From: Longimicrobiales bacterium
GTDB lineage: Bacteria > Gemmatimonadota > Gemmatimonadetes > Longimicrobiales > Gaopeijiaceae
DNA length: 38,643 nt
Reading direction: 5' to 3'
Assembly: GCA_028278645.1 (NCBI GenBank)
Contig: JANQDZ010000060.1
Coordinates: 1-38,643 of the forward strand
Shown here: piece by piece, positions 15,171-22,935 of the stretch
Layout: every line of letters starts with the position of its first letter
How positions within the stretch are numbered: the stretch's first letter is position 1
Made by a program: the position numbers and the translations under genes
Notes under the pieces: model-generated
The model's database searches: none
What the model saw: the letters and a program-made list of their open reading frames with translations, nothing else
What the model was told of the DNA's origin: nothing

Positions 15171-17896
15171 TGGCAACCCCGCCACCCCTCCTCTCGGCCC
15201 TACTCCGACTCGTCCTATCCGACGACGTGACGGGGCGGAGCATCCATGGCGATCTGGATCAGGAGTTCCGGCAGCGGGCGCGGCGAGACCCGGTGGCCGC
15301 CGCCCGGTGGTATCGCCGTGAGGCTTTGAGCGTTGCGGGCCATACGATGGCCCGGGCAGTGAGCCCAGCGGCCCGTCGTCGCAGGCACCTCGTCTCGAGG
15401 AATGGAAGCAAGGCACGAAAGGGAGACCCCATGTTGCAGGTGTTTTTGAGAGAGCTCCGTTACGCGGTCAGGACGCTGGCCCGATCCCCCCGGTTCACCT
15501 TGGTGGCCGCCTTCACCCTGGCCCTGGGCATTGGTGCCACCTCCTCTATCTTCAGCGCCGTGAACGGGGTCCTCCTGAGGCCCCTCCCCTATCCCCATGC
15601 CGAGCGCATCGTGGGCCTCTGGCACGGGGCGCCTGACCTGGGCTACGAGCAGTTCGGCATCTCTCCCGGGATCTTCTACCACTACCAGACGGAGAACCAG
15701 GTCTACGAGGCCATGGGCCTCTTCGCCCCCACCCAGGAAACCCTCACCGAAGATGCCGCCGCCGAGCGGGTTCAGGCCATCGCTACCACCCGCGGCCTCT
15801 TCGACGTCCTGGGGATTGCTCCCCTCATGGGGCGGACCTTCACCCCCGATGAGACCGACGAGGGGGGCCCCATGGTGGTGGTCATCAGCCATGCCCTCTG
15901 GCAACGGAGGTTCGGGGGTGATCGGGAGATTCTGGGTCGAAGCCTCCGGGTGGACGGGACTCCCAGGGAGATCATCGGGGTCATGCCCCGGGGATTCGAT
16001 TTCGGTGGGGCCAACCGGGAAGCCGAGCTCTGGCTCCCCCTCCGGATGAACCTGGAGACCTCCCCTCCAGGGAGTTTCTCCTTCCAGGGAATCGCGCGCC
16101 TCAGACCTGGCGTTACCCCCGAAGGAGCCGTGGCCCAGGAGGAGGCCCTCCTCCAGCGGATCAGGGAGCAGTACGCCGACTCGGAGGCGTTCATCAACTT
16201 CCTCGACGCCGGTGGTTTCCACCCAATTTCCCACACCCTCCAGGAGGAGATGGTGGGGGACATGCAGCGCCCTCTCTGGATCCTCCTGGGCACCGTCGGG
16301 TTCGTGCTCCTCATCGCGTGCGCCAACGTGGCCAACCTCTTCCTGGTGAGGGCCGAGGGGCGCCAGCGTGAGATGGCGGTTCGTGCGGCCATGGGCGCAG
16401 GCCGGGGCAAGCTGGCCAGCCACTTCCTCGTGGAGAGCTTCGTCCTGGCCGGGGTGGGAGGGGCGGCGGGCCTGGCCGTGGCGTGGTGGGGGCTCCCTCT
16501 CCTGCTGAGAATGGCCCCGCCGGAGCTGCCCCGGCTGGACCAGATCTCCATGGACGGCCGGGTCCTGGGTTTCACCCTGGCGGTGACGGTCCTGGCCGCC
16601 CTCTTCTTCGGGGCGGTGCCCATCCTCCGCTTCCGCATCCCCAAGCTCCTGGGTGTCCTCCGCTACGCCGGCCGGGGCACCACAGAGGGGCGGGAGCGCC
16701 ATCACCTCAGGAACGTCCTGGTGGTGGGGCAGACGGCGCTGGCCATGGTCCTCCTGGTGGGATCCGGGTTGCTGGTGAAGAGCTTCTGGGAGATCCGCCG
16801 GATCGATCCCGGGTTCGAGACGGCCGACCTCCTCACATTCGGGATCATGCTCCCCGAAGCCGATTATCCGGGCCCCTTGGAGACGGCGGCCTTCCACACG
16901 GAGCTCCTGGATCGCCTCGGCGCCCTCCCCGGCGTCCGGTCGGTAGGGGCGGTAAGCAGCCTTCCTCTGGCTCAGTCGGCCTCGGGCACGGCCCACGACA
17001 TCGAGGGCATCCCCACCGCCGAGGGGGAGCTGCCTCCCATGTTCTGGTACAAGTACGCCACCCCGGGCTACTTCGAGACCATGGGGATCGCGGTGGAAAC
17101 CGGCCGGGTATTCCGGCGCTCCGATCACGAAGGCGATTACGGGAACATCCTGGTGAGCCAGGCGCTGGCCGAGCGGATCTGGCCAGACCAGGATCCCATG
17201 GGCCACCGCATCCGAACCACCGGCGATACAGCCGAGGTCGGGTGGAACACCATCGTAGGGGTGGTTGAGAGCACCCGGGACCACGGGCTGAGAGAAGATC
17301 CCATCGAGGTACTCTACTACCCCATGGTGGGACCCAGGGTGGAGGAGGATTATGCCACCCGCCAGCTCACCTACGCCATTCGGGTCCAGAACCCCACCCA
17401 GCTGGTGAGCCAGGTCAGGGATGTGGTCGGGGAGATGGATCCGAACCTCCCCCTGGCTGCCATCCAGACCATGGACGAGGTGGTCTCCGACTCTATCGTC
17501 CGCCTCACCTTCACCGCCCTGGCCCTGGGTCTGGCCTCGTTCATGGCCTTGATCCTGGGGGCGGTGGGTCTATACGGTGTTCTATCGTACGTGGTGAACC
17601 AGCGGACGCAGGAGATCGGGGTCCGCATGGCGCTGGGCGCCCAGGCCGGGCAGGTCCAGGGGATGGTAGTGGCTTCGGGTGCCAAGCTGGCCCTCATCGG
17701 ACTGGTCCTGGGAATGGCGGGGGCCGGTGGCCTCACCCGTCTCCTCCAGGGCCTCCTCTTCGGCACTCAGCCCCTGGACCCCGTCACTTTCGGCGGGATG
17801 TCGGTGATCCTCCTGGGGGTGGGGCTCCTGGCCAGCTACCTTCCGGCCCGGCGGGCAGCCACCGTGGACCCGGTGAGCTCCATGCGGGCCGAATAG
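15170..17896 (+). CDS. ADOP-type permease with PadR-linked prefix domain (908 aa)
   Basis: Orphan FtsX/MacB-like permease. The ATG at 15170 overlaps the PadR stop (TGATG). Residues 1-80 are a cytoplasmic prefix of a different type from the three-gene array (LLRLVLSDDVTGRSIHGDLDQEF...), then FLRELRYAVRTLARSPRFT leads into the first membrane helix (LVAAFTLALGIGATSSIFSA) and the NGVLLRPLPYP motif. FtsX blocks: IACANVANLFLVRAEGRQRE...VRAAMGAGRGK and NQRTQEIGVRMALGAQAGQ. Ends PARRAATVDPVSSMRAE as usual. An internal ATG at 15431 (residue 88) has AAAGGGA in front and would give the permease without the prefix. Function: probable transport or mechanotransmission; substrate unknown. Confidence 0.93.
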   Translation: MATPPPLLSALLRLVLSDDVTGRSIHGDLDQEFRQRARRDPVAAARWYRREALSVAGHTMARAVSPAARRRRHLVSRNGSKARKGDPMLQVFLRELRYAVRTLARSPRFTLVAAFTLALGIGATSSIFSAVNGVLLRPLPYPHAERIVGLWHGAPDLGYEQFGISPGIFYHYQTENQVYEAMGLFAPTQETLTEDAAAERVQAIATTRGLFDVLGIAPLMGRTFTPDETDEGGPMVVVISHALWQRRFGGDREILGRSLRVDGTPREIIGVMPRGFDFGGANREAELWLPLRMNLETSPPGSFSFQGIARLRPGVTPEGAVAQEEALLQRIREQYADSEAFINFLDAGGFHPISHTLQEEMVGDMQRPLWILLGTVGFVLLIACANVANLFLVRAEGRQREMAVRAAMGAGRGKLASHFLVESFVLAGVGGAAGLAVAWWGLPLLLRMAPPELPRLDQISMDGRVLGFTLAVTVLAALFFGAVPILRFRIPKLLGVLRYAGRGTTEGRERHHLRNVLVVGQTALAMVLLVGSGLLVKSFWEIRRIDPGFETADLLTFGIMLPEADYPGPLETAAFHTELLDRLGALPGVRSVGAVSSLPLAQSASGTAHDIEGIPTAEGELPPMFWYKYATPGYFETMGIAVETGRVFRRSDHEGDYGNILVSQALAERIWPDQDPMGHRIRTTGDTAEVGWNTIVGVVESTRDHGLREDPIEVLYYPMVGPRVEEDYATRQLTYAIRVQNPTQLVSQVRDVVGEMDPNLPLAAIQTMDEVVSDSIVRLTFTALALGLASFMALILGAVGLYGVLSYVVNQRTQEIGVRMALGAQAGQVQGMVVASGAKLALIGLVLGMAGAGGLTRLLQGLLFGTQPLDPVTFGGMSVILLGVGLLASYLPARRAATVDPVSSMRAE

Positions 17897-17939
17897 GGTC
17901 GGGGCGGCCGAGTCGCCGGGCCTCCCGCGGATCAGGAAC

Positions 17940-18026
17940 TATCGGGGCCTTCGGAAGTCCGGCCTGTTCCTCGCAGTGCCGGTCATCGACAAGGTGGCCC
18001 AGGTCGTGGACCAGCGGATGCGCTGA
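17940..18026 (+). pseudogene. Possible remnant of an SPFH/slipin-type gene
   Basis: A 28-codon open stretch encodes YRGLRKSGLFLAVPVIDKVA followed by QVVDQRMR and a stop. It resembles the N-terminal SPFH entry motif of slipins and stomatins (GLFxxIPxxDxVxxVDxR). No upstream start or downstream domain is present. It could be chance; similarity is by eye only. Confidence 0.3.
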
Positions 18027-18062
18027 AGGCCATCACCATCAACCCGGACCGTCGGTTGGCCT

Positions 18063-18710
18063 TCAAGGCGTCTCCTTTTTGTGGCTCCCGTCGCAGAAGG
18101 GCTTGTTCTCCGACTTCCCGCATCGGCACAGGGCCGACTTCGTTCCGCTCCATCCCTCGCGGCCGGCGCTAGTCACGATGACGTGGGGTCCAGTGAGGAG
18201 GAGAGGACCGCCCGGCGCCTGTTTAATTTCCAAAGCGCCATCCGACCGGTCCAATCCTGGTCCGGTTTCGCCGAGGGCCGCCCTGTCAACGAAGCCCGCC
18301 TCCTCATGGGAGTTGTCGCAGAAGGGTTTGTTCTTCGACTCACCACACCGACAAAACGCGGCCCGGAAGCGAACACCCTGCATGTCGTCTTCGGCGCCGT
18401 CGATCTCGAGTGTTCCAGAAACGTAGAGAGGCCCGTTGTTGGCGATGACGACGCGGTTGGTCTCGGAGGGCATCTCCCCTTCCTCGCCGTCTTTCCGCCG
18501 GTACGTCAGAGCACCGGTCGGACACCGTGTCACGACCTCAACGACGTAGTCGGTATCGGCGAGGTCGGGATCGCCCCACGGCCTCCGGCCGGTGACGAAC
18601 AACTCACCCTTCGCCCGGACACACTCTTGGACATGGATGCAGAGACGTTTGTCCCAGGTTATGTCCACGGCCGTGCCGGGGAAATCGAACAGGTTCTTCT
18701 TCTCACTCAT
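18063..18710 (-). CDS. CDGSH iron-sulfur protein with N-terminal divergent 4Fe-4S domain (215 aa)
   Basis: Soluble iron-sulfur protein. The N-terminal part (about 1-72) resembles the divergent mono-cluster ferredoxin domain often fused to CDGSH domains: Cys24, Cys30 and Cys63 in RCPTGALTY. Two mitoNEET-type motifs follow: CRCGESKNKPFCDNSH (Cys120, Cys122, Cys131, His135) and CRCGKSENKPFCDGSH (Cys195, Cys197, Cys206, His210). Each 3Cys-1His set can bind a 2Fe-2S cluster; the first has Asn where Gly is usual (CDNSH). No signal peptide, so cytosolic; probable role in redox sensing or cluster transfer. The stand-alone gene faces away from its neighbours with 518 unannotated bases upstream. Start ATG at 18710 begins MSEKKNLFDFPG. 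Confidence 0.92.
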   Translation of the reverse strand: MSEKKNLFDFPGTAVDITWDKRLCIHVQECVRAKGELFVTGRRPWGDPDLADTDYVVEVVTRCPTGALTYRRKDGEEGEMPSETNRVVIANNGPLYVSGTLEIDGAEDDMQGVRFRAAFCRCGESKNKPFCDNSHEEAGFVDRAALGETGPGLDRSDGALEIKQAPGGPLLLTGPHVIVTSAGREGWSGTKSALCRCGKSENKPFCDGSHKKETP

Positions 18711-19228
18711 TCTCGAGGGCCTCGGTTCAGTTGGACCCCGGCGACGAATGGGCCGGGACGATGGGATACCCCGATCCGCGGATCCCGTTTCGCGTACGGG
18801 GCGGGGCCCCCCAGCATGACTGTTCCACCCGAGGTTCGTACGTCCATGAATCGGGTCCCGGATCGACCGTGGCGTGGAGCCCGTCGGGACCCACGCCGAG
18901 TCTTCCGCTCAGGCGATGGATGAGGACACGGTACCTCTCGAGTTCGTGAAGATCCTTACCTGGGGGCTTTTTTATACCAAAGGGGATGCTCCGGAGGTCA
19001 TGCCTGCGGACTGCCCTCGGAGTTCGAAGGCATCCTTCCCCCGGCTTCATTCAGCGGTCGAGTAACGATCTCGTCTACTGCCGTGAGAACGACCTGTACG
19101 TCTCCCTAAACCTGGTGGAGGCTGAGCGCACCGGGACCTATGTGACCATGTCGTCTCGGGATTGGGGCATCGATTTCCCTGCCGATCCGTCCAGCTGGGT
19201 CCGGACTCACCTTCGGGACTCCTCCCAC
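18711..19228. other. Gene-poor interval
   Basis: About 520 bases without a recognisable gene. Open frames of about 60-110 codons exist on both strands, but none resembles a known family. One plus-strand frame (RENDLYVSLNLVEAERTG, near 19083-19136) reads like protein and could be a scrap of a lost gene. The region must hold the promoter of the CDGSH gene and the 3' end signals of the permease at 19229; neither is evident. Confidence 0.4.
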
Positions 19229-21667
19229 CTACTCTCCCCTCAACGCAATGGCCGGGTGGGTCCTCGCCGCCCTTGCCGCCGGTAGGGCACTGGCAAGGGC
19301 GGCCACCCCCAGGAAAATCACCGACACTGAAATCAGGGTCGCTGCATCCATGGGGCTCACGCCGAACAGGAGTGAGCCCAACACCCCGCTCAGGGCTGCC
19401 GCTCCACCGAGGCCGAAGGCTACTCCTACCACCGCCATCACCATGCCCTGCGTCAGGATGATCTTCCCGACCTGGGGCCCGTCGGCCCCCAAGGCCATGC
19501 GGACCCCCATCTCGGGCTCCCGCTGGGCTGCCACATAGGACAGCACTCCATACACCCCGACCGCCCCGAGGAACAGGGCGATGGCCGAGGCCAGCATCAG
19601 GAGCGACATCGTGAAGCTCGTCCGACTCAGGGAGTTCGACAGAATCCCGTCCAGGGCACGCATCTCCGTGATGGGTAGATCTGGGTCCAACTCCGCCACA
19701 GCCTCCCGGATAGGAGTAGCTAGCTGGTTCGGATCCAGGTCGGTACGCACCACCATCATCATGGGCCTGACACCCCCACCGATGGAGTCGAGCATGGGTT
19801 TGTAGCTAAACTGCTCCGCGTCGATTTCCAGGCTTTCGTCGTGTACGTCCCCAACCACGCCCACCACCCGGGCCGGGGCGCCGTTCGTGGTGATCCGTTT
19901 ACCCAATGCGCTGGTCTCGGGCCAGAATTCCCGTTTCACCGATTCGCTGATGATGATGGAGCCGGCCCGGGCGTTATGGTCATCCACCGTAAACTCCCGG
20001 CCTTCGATGATCGGGATGCCCATGGCCTCGAAATAGCCGGGGGTAACGCGTCGAGCCAGGAACGCCGGCGGAAACTCGTCTTCATCTATGGGGAACTCAT
20101 CGATCTGCACCGTGAGTACCGGACCGCCACCCGTCAGGGGAAGGTTGTTGATCCCACCCGCGGATCTAGCCCCGGGGATGGCTTCCAGGCGCTGAACGAG
20201 TTCGTCATAGAACCGGGCCGTGGCTTCGGCGTCCTCATACTTGTTGGGGGGCGGGGAGAGGCGGAACGTCATGGCCCCGGACTGGAATCCGGGATCCACA
20301 TCCTTGAGCCGCTGGTAGCTCCGCACCAGGAGGCCGGACCCCACCAACAGCATGAGAGCCAGGGCGACCTGTCCTACCACAAGGAGGCTCCGCACCCGGT
20401 GCCGCTCCCGTCCGATCATCGACCCCCGTCCGCCGTCCCGGAGGGCGGCCAGGGCTTTCCGGGAGCCAGCCTTCAGGGCCGGGATCAGACCGAAAAGGAG
20501 TCCGGCGAAGACGGCCACACCCGTCGTGAATAAGAGGACCGTCCCGTTGATTCCCACCTCATGGAGCCGGGGGATGCTCACTGGCCCGAATGCCACCAAT
20601 GCCCGTGTAGCTGCGAAGGCCAAAAGGATGCCCAGGATCCCGCCGGCCACAGAGAGCAGCACACTCTCGGTCAGGACGTACCGGATCAGGCGTCCACGGC
20701 CCGAACCCAGGGCCATGCGTAGGGCTCGTTCCCTGGTCCGGGATTCCGCCCTGACCAGCAGCAGGTTGGCCAAGTTGGAGCAGGCGATGAGGAGCACGAA
20801 GATCACCGTTCCCAACAGGATCAGGAGGGGTTCCCGTGCATCACCCACCAGTCGTTCCTTCCACGGGGCCACGGCAGCTTCGCCGCTGAACACGCCGTCG
20901 AACCATTGGGGCCCGTACCCCACCTCGTCGAACCGGGCGATCAGGCTTTCCGCGTCTGCCGTAGCGGCATCGATGGTCATCCCGGGCGTGAGGCGTGCGA
21001 TGCCCGAGATATGGTGCCCGCCGAAGTTCTCACTTGCCGGGTCGAGCTGACGGGGAATCCAGGCATCGGTCTCCCGCGTGGGGAAGTCGTAGCCGTCCGC
21101 CATGATCCCTATGACCTCTCGGGACGAGCCGTTCAGCTCGATGGTCCTCCCGATCATGTCGGGGTCGGCGCCGAATCGGTTCCGCCAAAGAGCGTCACTG
21201 ATGAGAACGATCTGGGGCCCGTCGGGGATGTCCTCCTCGGCGGTGGGAAAACGCCCTCGCTGAGGGTACATGCCCACCACTTCAAATGCGGTCGCCGTCA
21301 TTGCGGCGACATCAAGCTGAATGGGAGGGCCGTCGGTTCCGGTCAAGGGCCACTGGATGGCTCCGCCCGCGAATCCACCGAACGTCTCAAACGCCCGGTT
21401 GTTCTCCACGAAGTGCCAATAACCCCGGTCGGAGAACGGCGCCTCGCCGCCGCCCACCTGAGGGAGGGCGGTGGCCGCCACCGTCACCATTTGGTCGGCA
21501 TCCGGGTACGGAAGGGGACGAAGCAGGACGCCGTCCACCACCGAGAAGATGGCTGAGGTCGCCCCGATGGATACGGCCAGGGTGGTCAAAGCCACCAGGG
21601 AAAGACCACGGGCCTTTCGGAGCGAACGTAGGGCGACCTTTACATCCTGCTTGATCGATGACCACAC
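19229..21667 (-). CDS. ADOP-type FtsX/MacB-like permease without prefix domain (812 aa)
   Basis: Orphan permease lacking the cytoplasmic prefix: the chain starts WSSIKQDVKVALRSLRKARG and immediately enters the first membrane helix (LSLVALTTLAVSIGATSAIF). The GTG at 21667 is preferred because GGAGG lies 7 bases upstream (minus strand, 21675-21679); a GTG six codons earlier would place that Shine-Dalgarno inside the gene. Signatures: VDGVLLRPLPYPDA, LIACSNLANLLLVRAESRTRERALRMALGSGRGR, then C-terminal QREPEMGVRMALGADGPQ and ARAARTHPAIALRGE. No PadR gene is adjacent, unlike the copies at 15170 and 35209. It is flanked by decayed genes on its upstream side. Confidence 0.92.
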   Translation of the reverse strand: MWSSIKQDVKVALRSLRKARGLSLVALTTLAVSIGATSAIFSVVDGVLLRPLPYPDADQMVTVAATALPQVGGGEAPFSDRGYWHFVENNRAFETFGGFAGGAIQWPLTGTDGPPIQLDVAAMTATAFEVVGMYPQRGRFPTAEEDIPDGPQIVLISDALWRNRFGADPDMIGRTIELNGSSREVIGIMADGYDFPTRETDAWIPRQLDPASENFGGHHISGIARLTPGMTIDAATADAESLIARFDEVGYGPQWFDGVFSGEAAVAPWKERLVGDAREPLLILLGTVIFVLLIACSNLANLLLVRAESRTRERALRMALGSGRGRLIRYVLTESVLLSVAGGILGILLAFAATRALVAFGPVSIPRLHEVGINGTVLLFTTGVAVFAGLLFGLIPALKAGSRKALAALRDGGRGSMIGRERHRVRSLLVVGQVALALMLLVGSGLLVRSYQRLKDVDPGFQSGAMTFRLSPPPNKYEDAEATARFYDELVQRLEAIPGARSAGGINNLPLTGGGPVLTVQIDEFPIDEDEFPPAFLARRVTPGYFEAMGIPIIEGREFTVDDHNARAGSIIISESVKREFWPETSALGKRITTNGAPARVVGVVGDVHDESLEIDAEQFSYKPMLDSIGGGVRPMMMVVRTDLDPNQLATPIREAVAELDPDLPITEMRALDGILSNSLSRTSFTMSLLMLASAIALFLGAVGVYGVLSYVAAQREPEMGVRMALGADGPQVGKIILTQGMVMAVVGVAFGLGGAAALSGVLGSLLFGVSPMDAATLISVSVIFLGVAALASALPAARAARTHPAIALRGE

Positions 21668-21979
21668 AGCGAGACCTCCAGACACGGGTAACGGATACCG
21701 GGACGCCCGGACCAGCCAACCGCACTCGTACCTGGAGGAGCTCCATGCCCTGGTCGTGGCCCCGCGAGGGACCAGGCATGCCTTCGTGGGTCGATTCGGC
21801 CGATTCCCTTCCCTTTGATGTACGAGTGTCGGATAGCGTTGGCTTCAAATCCGGCTCACCTCCCAGGCTCCGGCCTCCGCCGCGGTCCGCGCAAAATCCC
21901 GAAAATCACGTGGAGGGCGTCCGAGGGCTCGATCCACACCGTCGGCCACATACTGGTTTCTTCCAGCCATGAATTCGGT

Positions 21980-22494
21980 GAGGGGTGCGGCCACGTTGGG
22001 TTTCAGCTCGGAACACTTTTGAACGGGGCAGGTGCGAGGCTGGTAGTCTCAGACATCGACGAGGCGAAGGCCCAGCTTTGTGTGGAACAGCTCGGAGCCG
22101 CGGCCGTCTCGCCGGAGGACATCTACGGCGTGGACGCAGACATCTTTTCTCCATGTGCCCTGGGTGGAGTGATCAACGATGTCACCCTCCGGATACTGCA
22201 AGTTGATATTGTCGCTGGTGCAGCGAACAACCAGCTGGATGAAGATCGATATGGGGATGAGCTGTACAACGCGGAATTTTTTTCGCGCCTGACTACGTCA
22301 TCAATGGCGGCGGCGTTATCAACGCTAGCGCGGAGGTTTCCGGATGGGGTCCGGAGAAAACTCGCGAGAAGGTCCTCCCAGCAGCGGATCGATTGGCTGA
22401 GTGGAGGATGAAGAGTGGTGGGAGAAGGTGGCGTCAGGGATATGATCATGGCCAAGAATGGATGTTTGGGCCCGAGACATCTTCATTGACCTAG
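21980..22494 (+). pseudogene. Leucine/Glu/Phe/Val dehydrogenase, truncated and frameshifted
   Basis: Remnant of the NAD-binding half of an amino-acid dehydrogenase. The first frame gives EGCGHVGFQLGTLLNGAGAR (Rossmann GxGxxG), then VVSDIDEAKAQ, EDIYGVDADIFSPCALGGVI and VAGAANNQLDEDRYGDEL, all diagnostic of leucine dehydrogenase. At a run of seven Ts (22277-22283) the frame shifts; the other frame continues with APDYVINGGGVINASAEV (from 22285) and GWGPEKTREKV, and ends at the TAG at 22492. The catalytic N-terminal half is missing, and a stretch between the last helices also seems deleted (PEKTREKVLPAADRLAEWR). No credible start. Non-functional unless the T-run is a sequencing error, and even then truncated. 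Confidence 0.85.
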
Positions 22495-22534
22495 AAAGCC
22501 CCATGGCTGAGAGCGCCATTTCACCCACATGAAC

Positions 22535-22558
22535 TGCTCGCAATTGTGCTCGCAATTG
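22535..22558. repeat. Perfect 12-bp tandem duplication
   Basis: TGCTCGCAATTG occurs twice back to back (22535-22546 and 22547-22558). Just downstream GTGCAGGTTGC also occurs twice, at 22564-22574 and 22595-22605. Short duplications of this kind fit a decaying non-coding stretch; no function is suggested. Confidence 0.7.
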
Positions 22559-22650
22559 AGGCCGTGCAGGTTGCTCTGATTGGGGTTTCAGGGTGTGCAG
22601 GTTGCGCGGCCCCCGGCTCGAGTCTACCCAGGCCCATTTTCAGAAACACC

Positions 22651-22691
22651 CGTCCCGCTTGGCCCTTCCGGCCAGCGGGACGTTTTGTTTT
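22651..22691 (+). terminator. Strong rho-independent terminator
   Basis: A stem of 13 base pairs with one bulged T: CGTCCCGCT(T)GGCC, loop CTTCC, GGCCAGCGGGACG, followed by TTTTGTTTT. It reads on the plus strand. The only plus-strand gene upstream is the dead leucine dehydrogenase, so it is probably a leftover terminator of that or another lost gene, and it now insulates the DUF5916 gene. Confidence 0.85.
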
Positions 22692-22935
22692 GGTGGTCGA
22701 GCCCCTTTTCTTGCAGTTCGGGTCCGGGATCGGCTACTCCGGGCCGTTCCATCGCGTTTCGGATGTCAGCAACCGTGACCTGGTCGTAGATCCCTTTCAT
22801 AGTCTCAAAGCTGGTTCCTGCGATCGCCTCTCTCAGGGGGACATATCAATCCCATGGAATTACGAAACCATCGCGTCGGTAACCCCGTCCAATTGGGTGA
22901 ACGAGATCTTTGTGAACTCAACTTGGCCGGTTCTG

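Larger units (their letters stand above)
22495..22935. other. Intergenic region with repeats and terminator
   Basis: About 440 bases before the DUF5916 gene. It holds a 12-bp tandem repeat, a second short direct repeat and a strong terminator (listed separately). The long open frame through it continues into the DUF5916 gene but carries no recognisable domain, and a signal peptide begins only at 22936. The promoter of the DUF5916 gene must lie between 22692 and 22935; no clear elements were found. Confidence 0.5.

Noticed and set aside
15215-17284. 689-codon open frame on the minus strand opposite the ADOP permease
   Set aside because: A shadow of the GC-rich coding strand: low-complexity Gly/Glu/Pro/His-rich translation and no family features.
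18081-18923. 280-codon plus-strand frame over the CDGSH gene
   Set aside because: Antisense shadow; the minus strand encodes clear iron-sulfur motifs.
22600-22650. tRNA-like 3' end (CTCGAGTCTACCC...GGCCCA) just before a terminator
   Set aside because: The putative T-stem does not pair (CCCGG against CTACC), and no matching acceptor, D-arm or anticodon arm is found upstream.
22546-22935. N-terminal extension of the DUF5916 protein (130 extra residues)
   Set aside because: It would run through a strong terminator and short repeats, has no domain, and would bury the signal peptide that starts at 22936.
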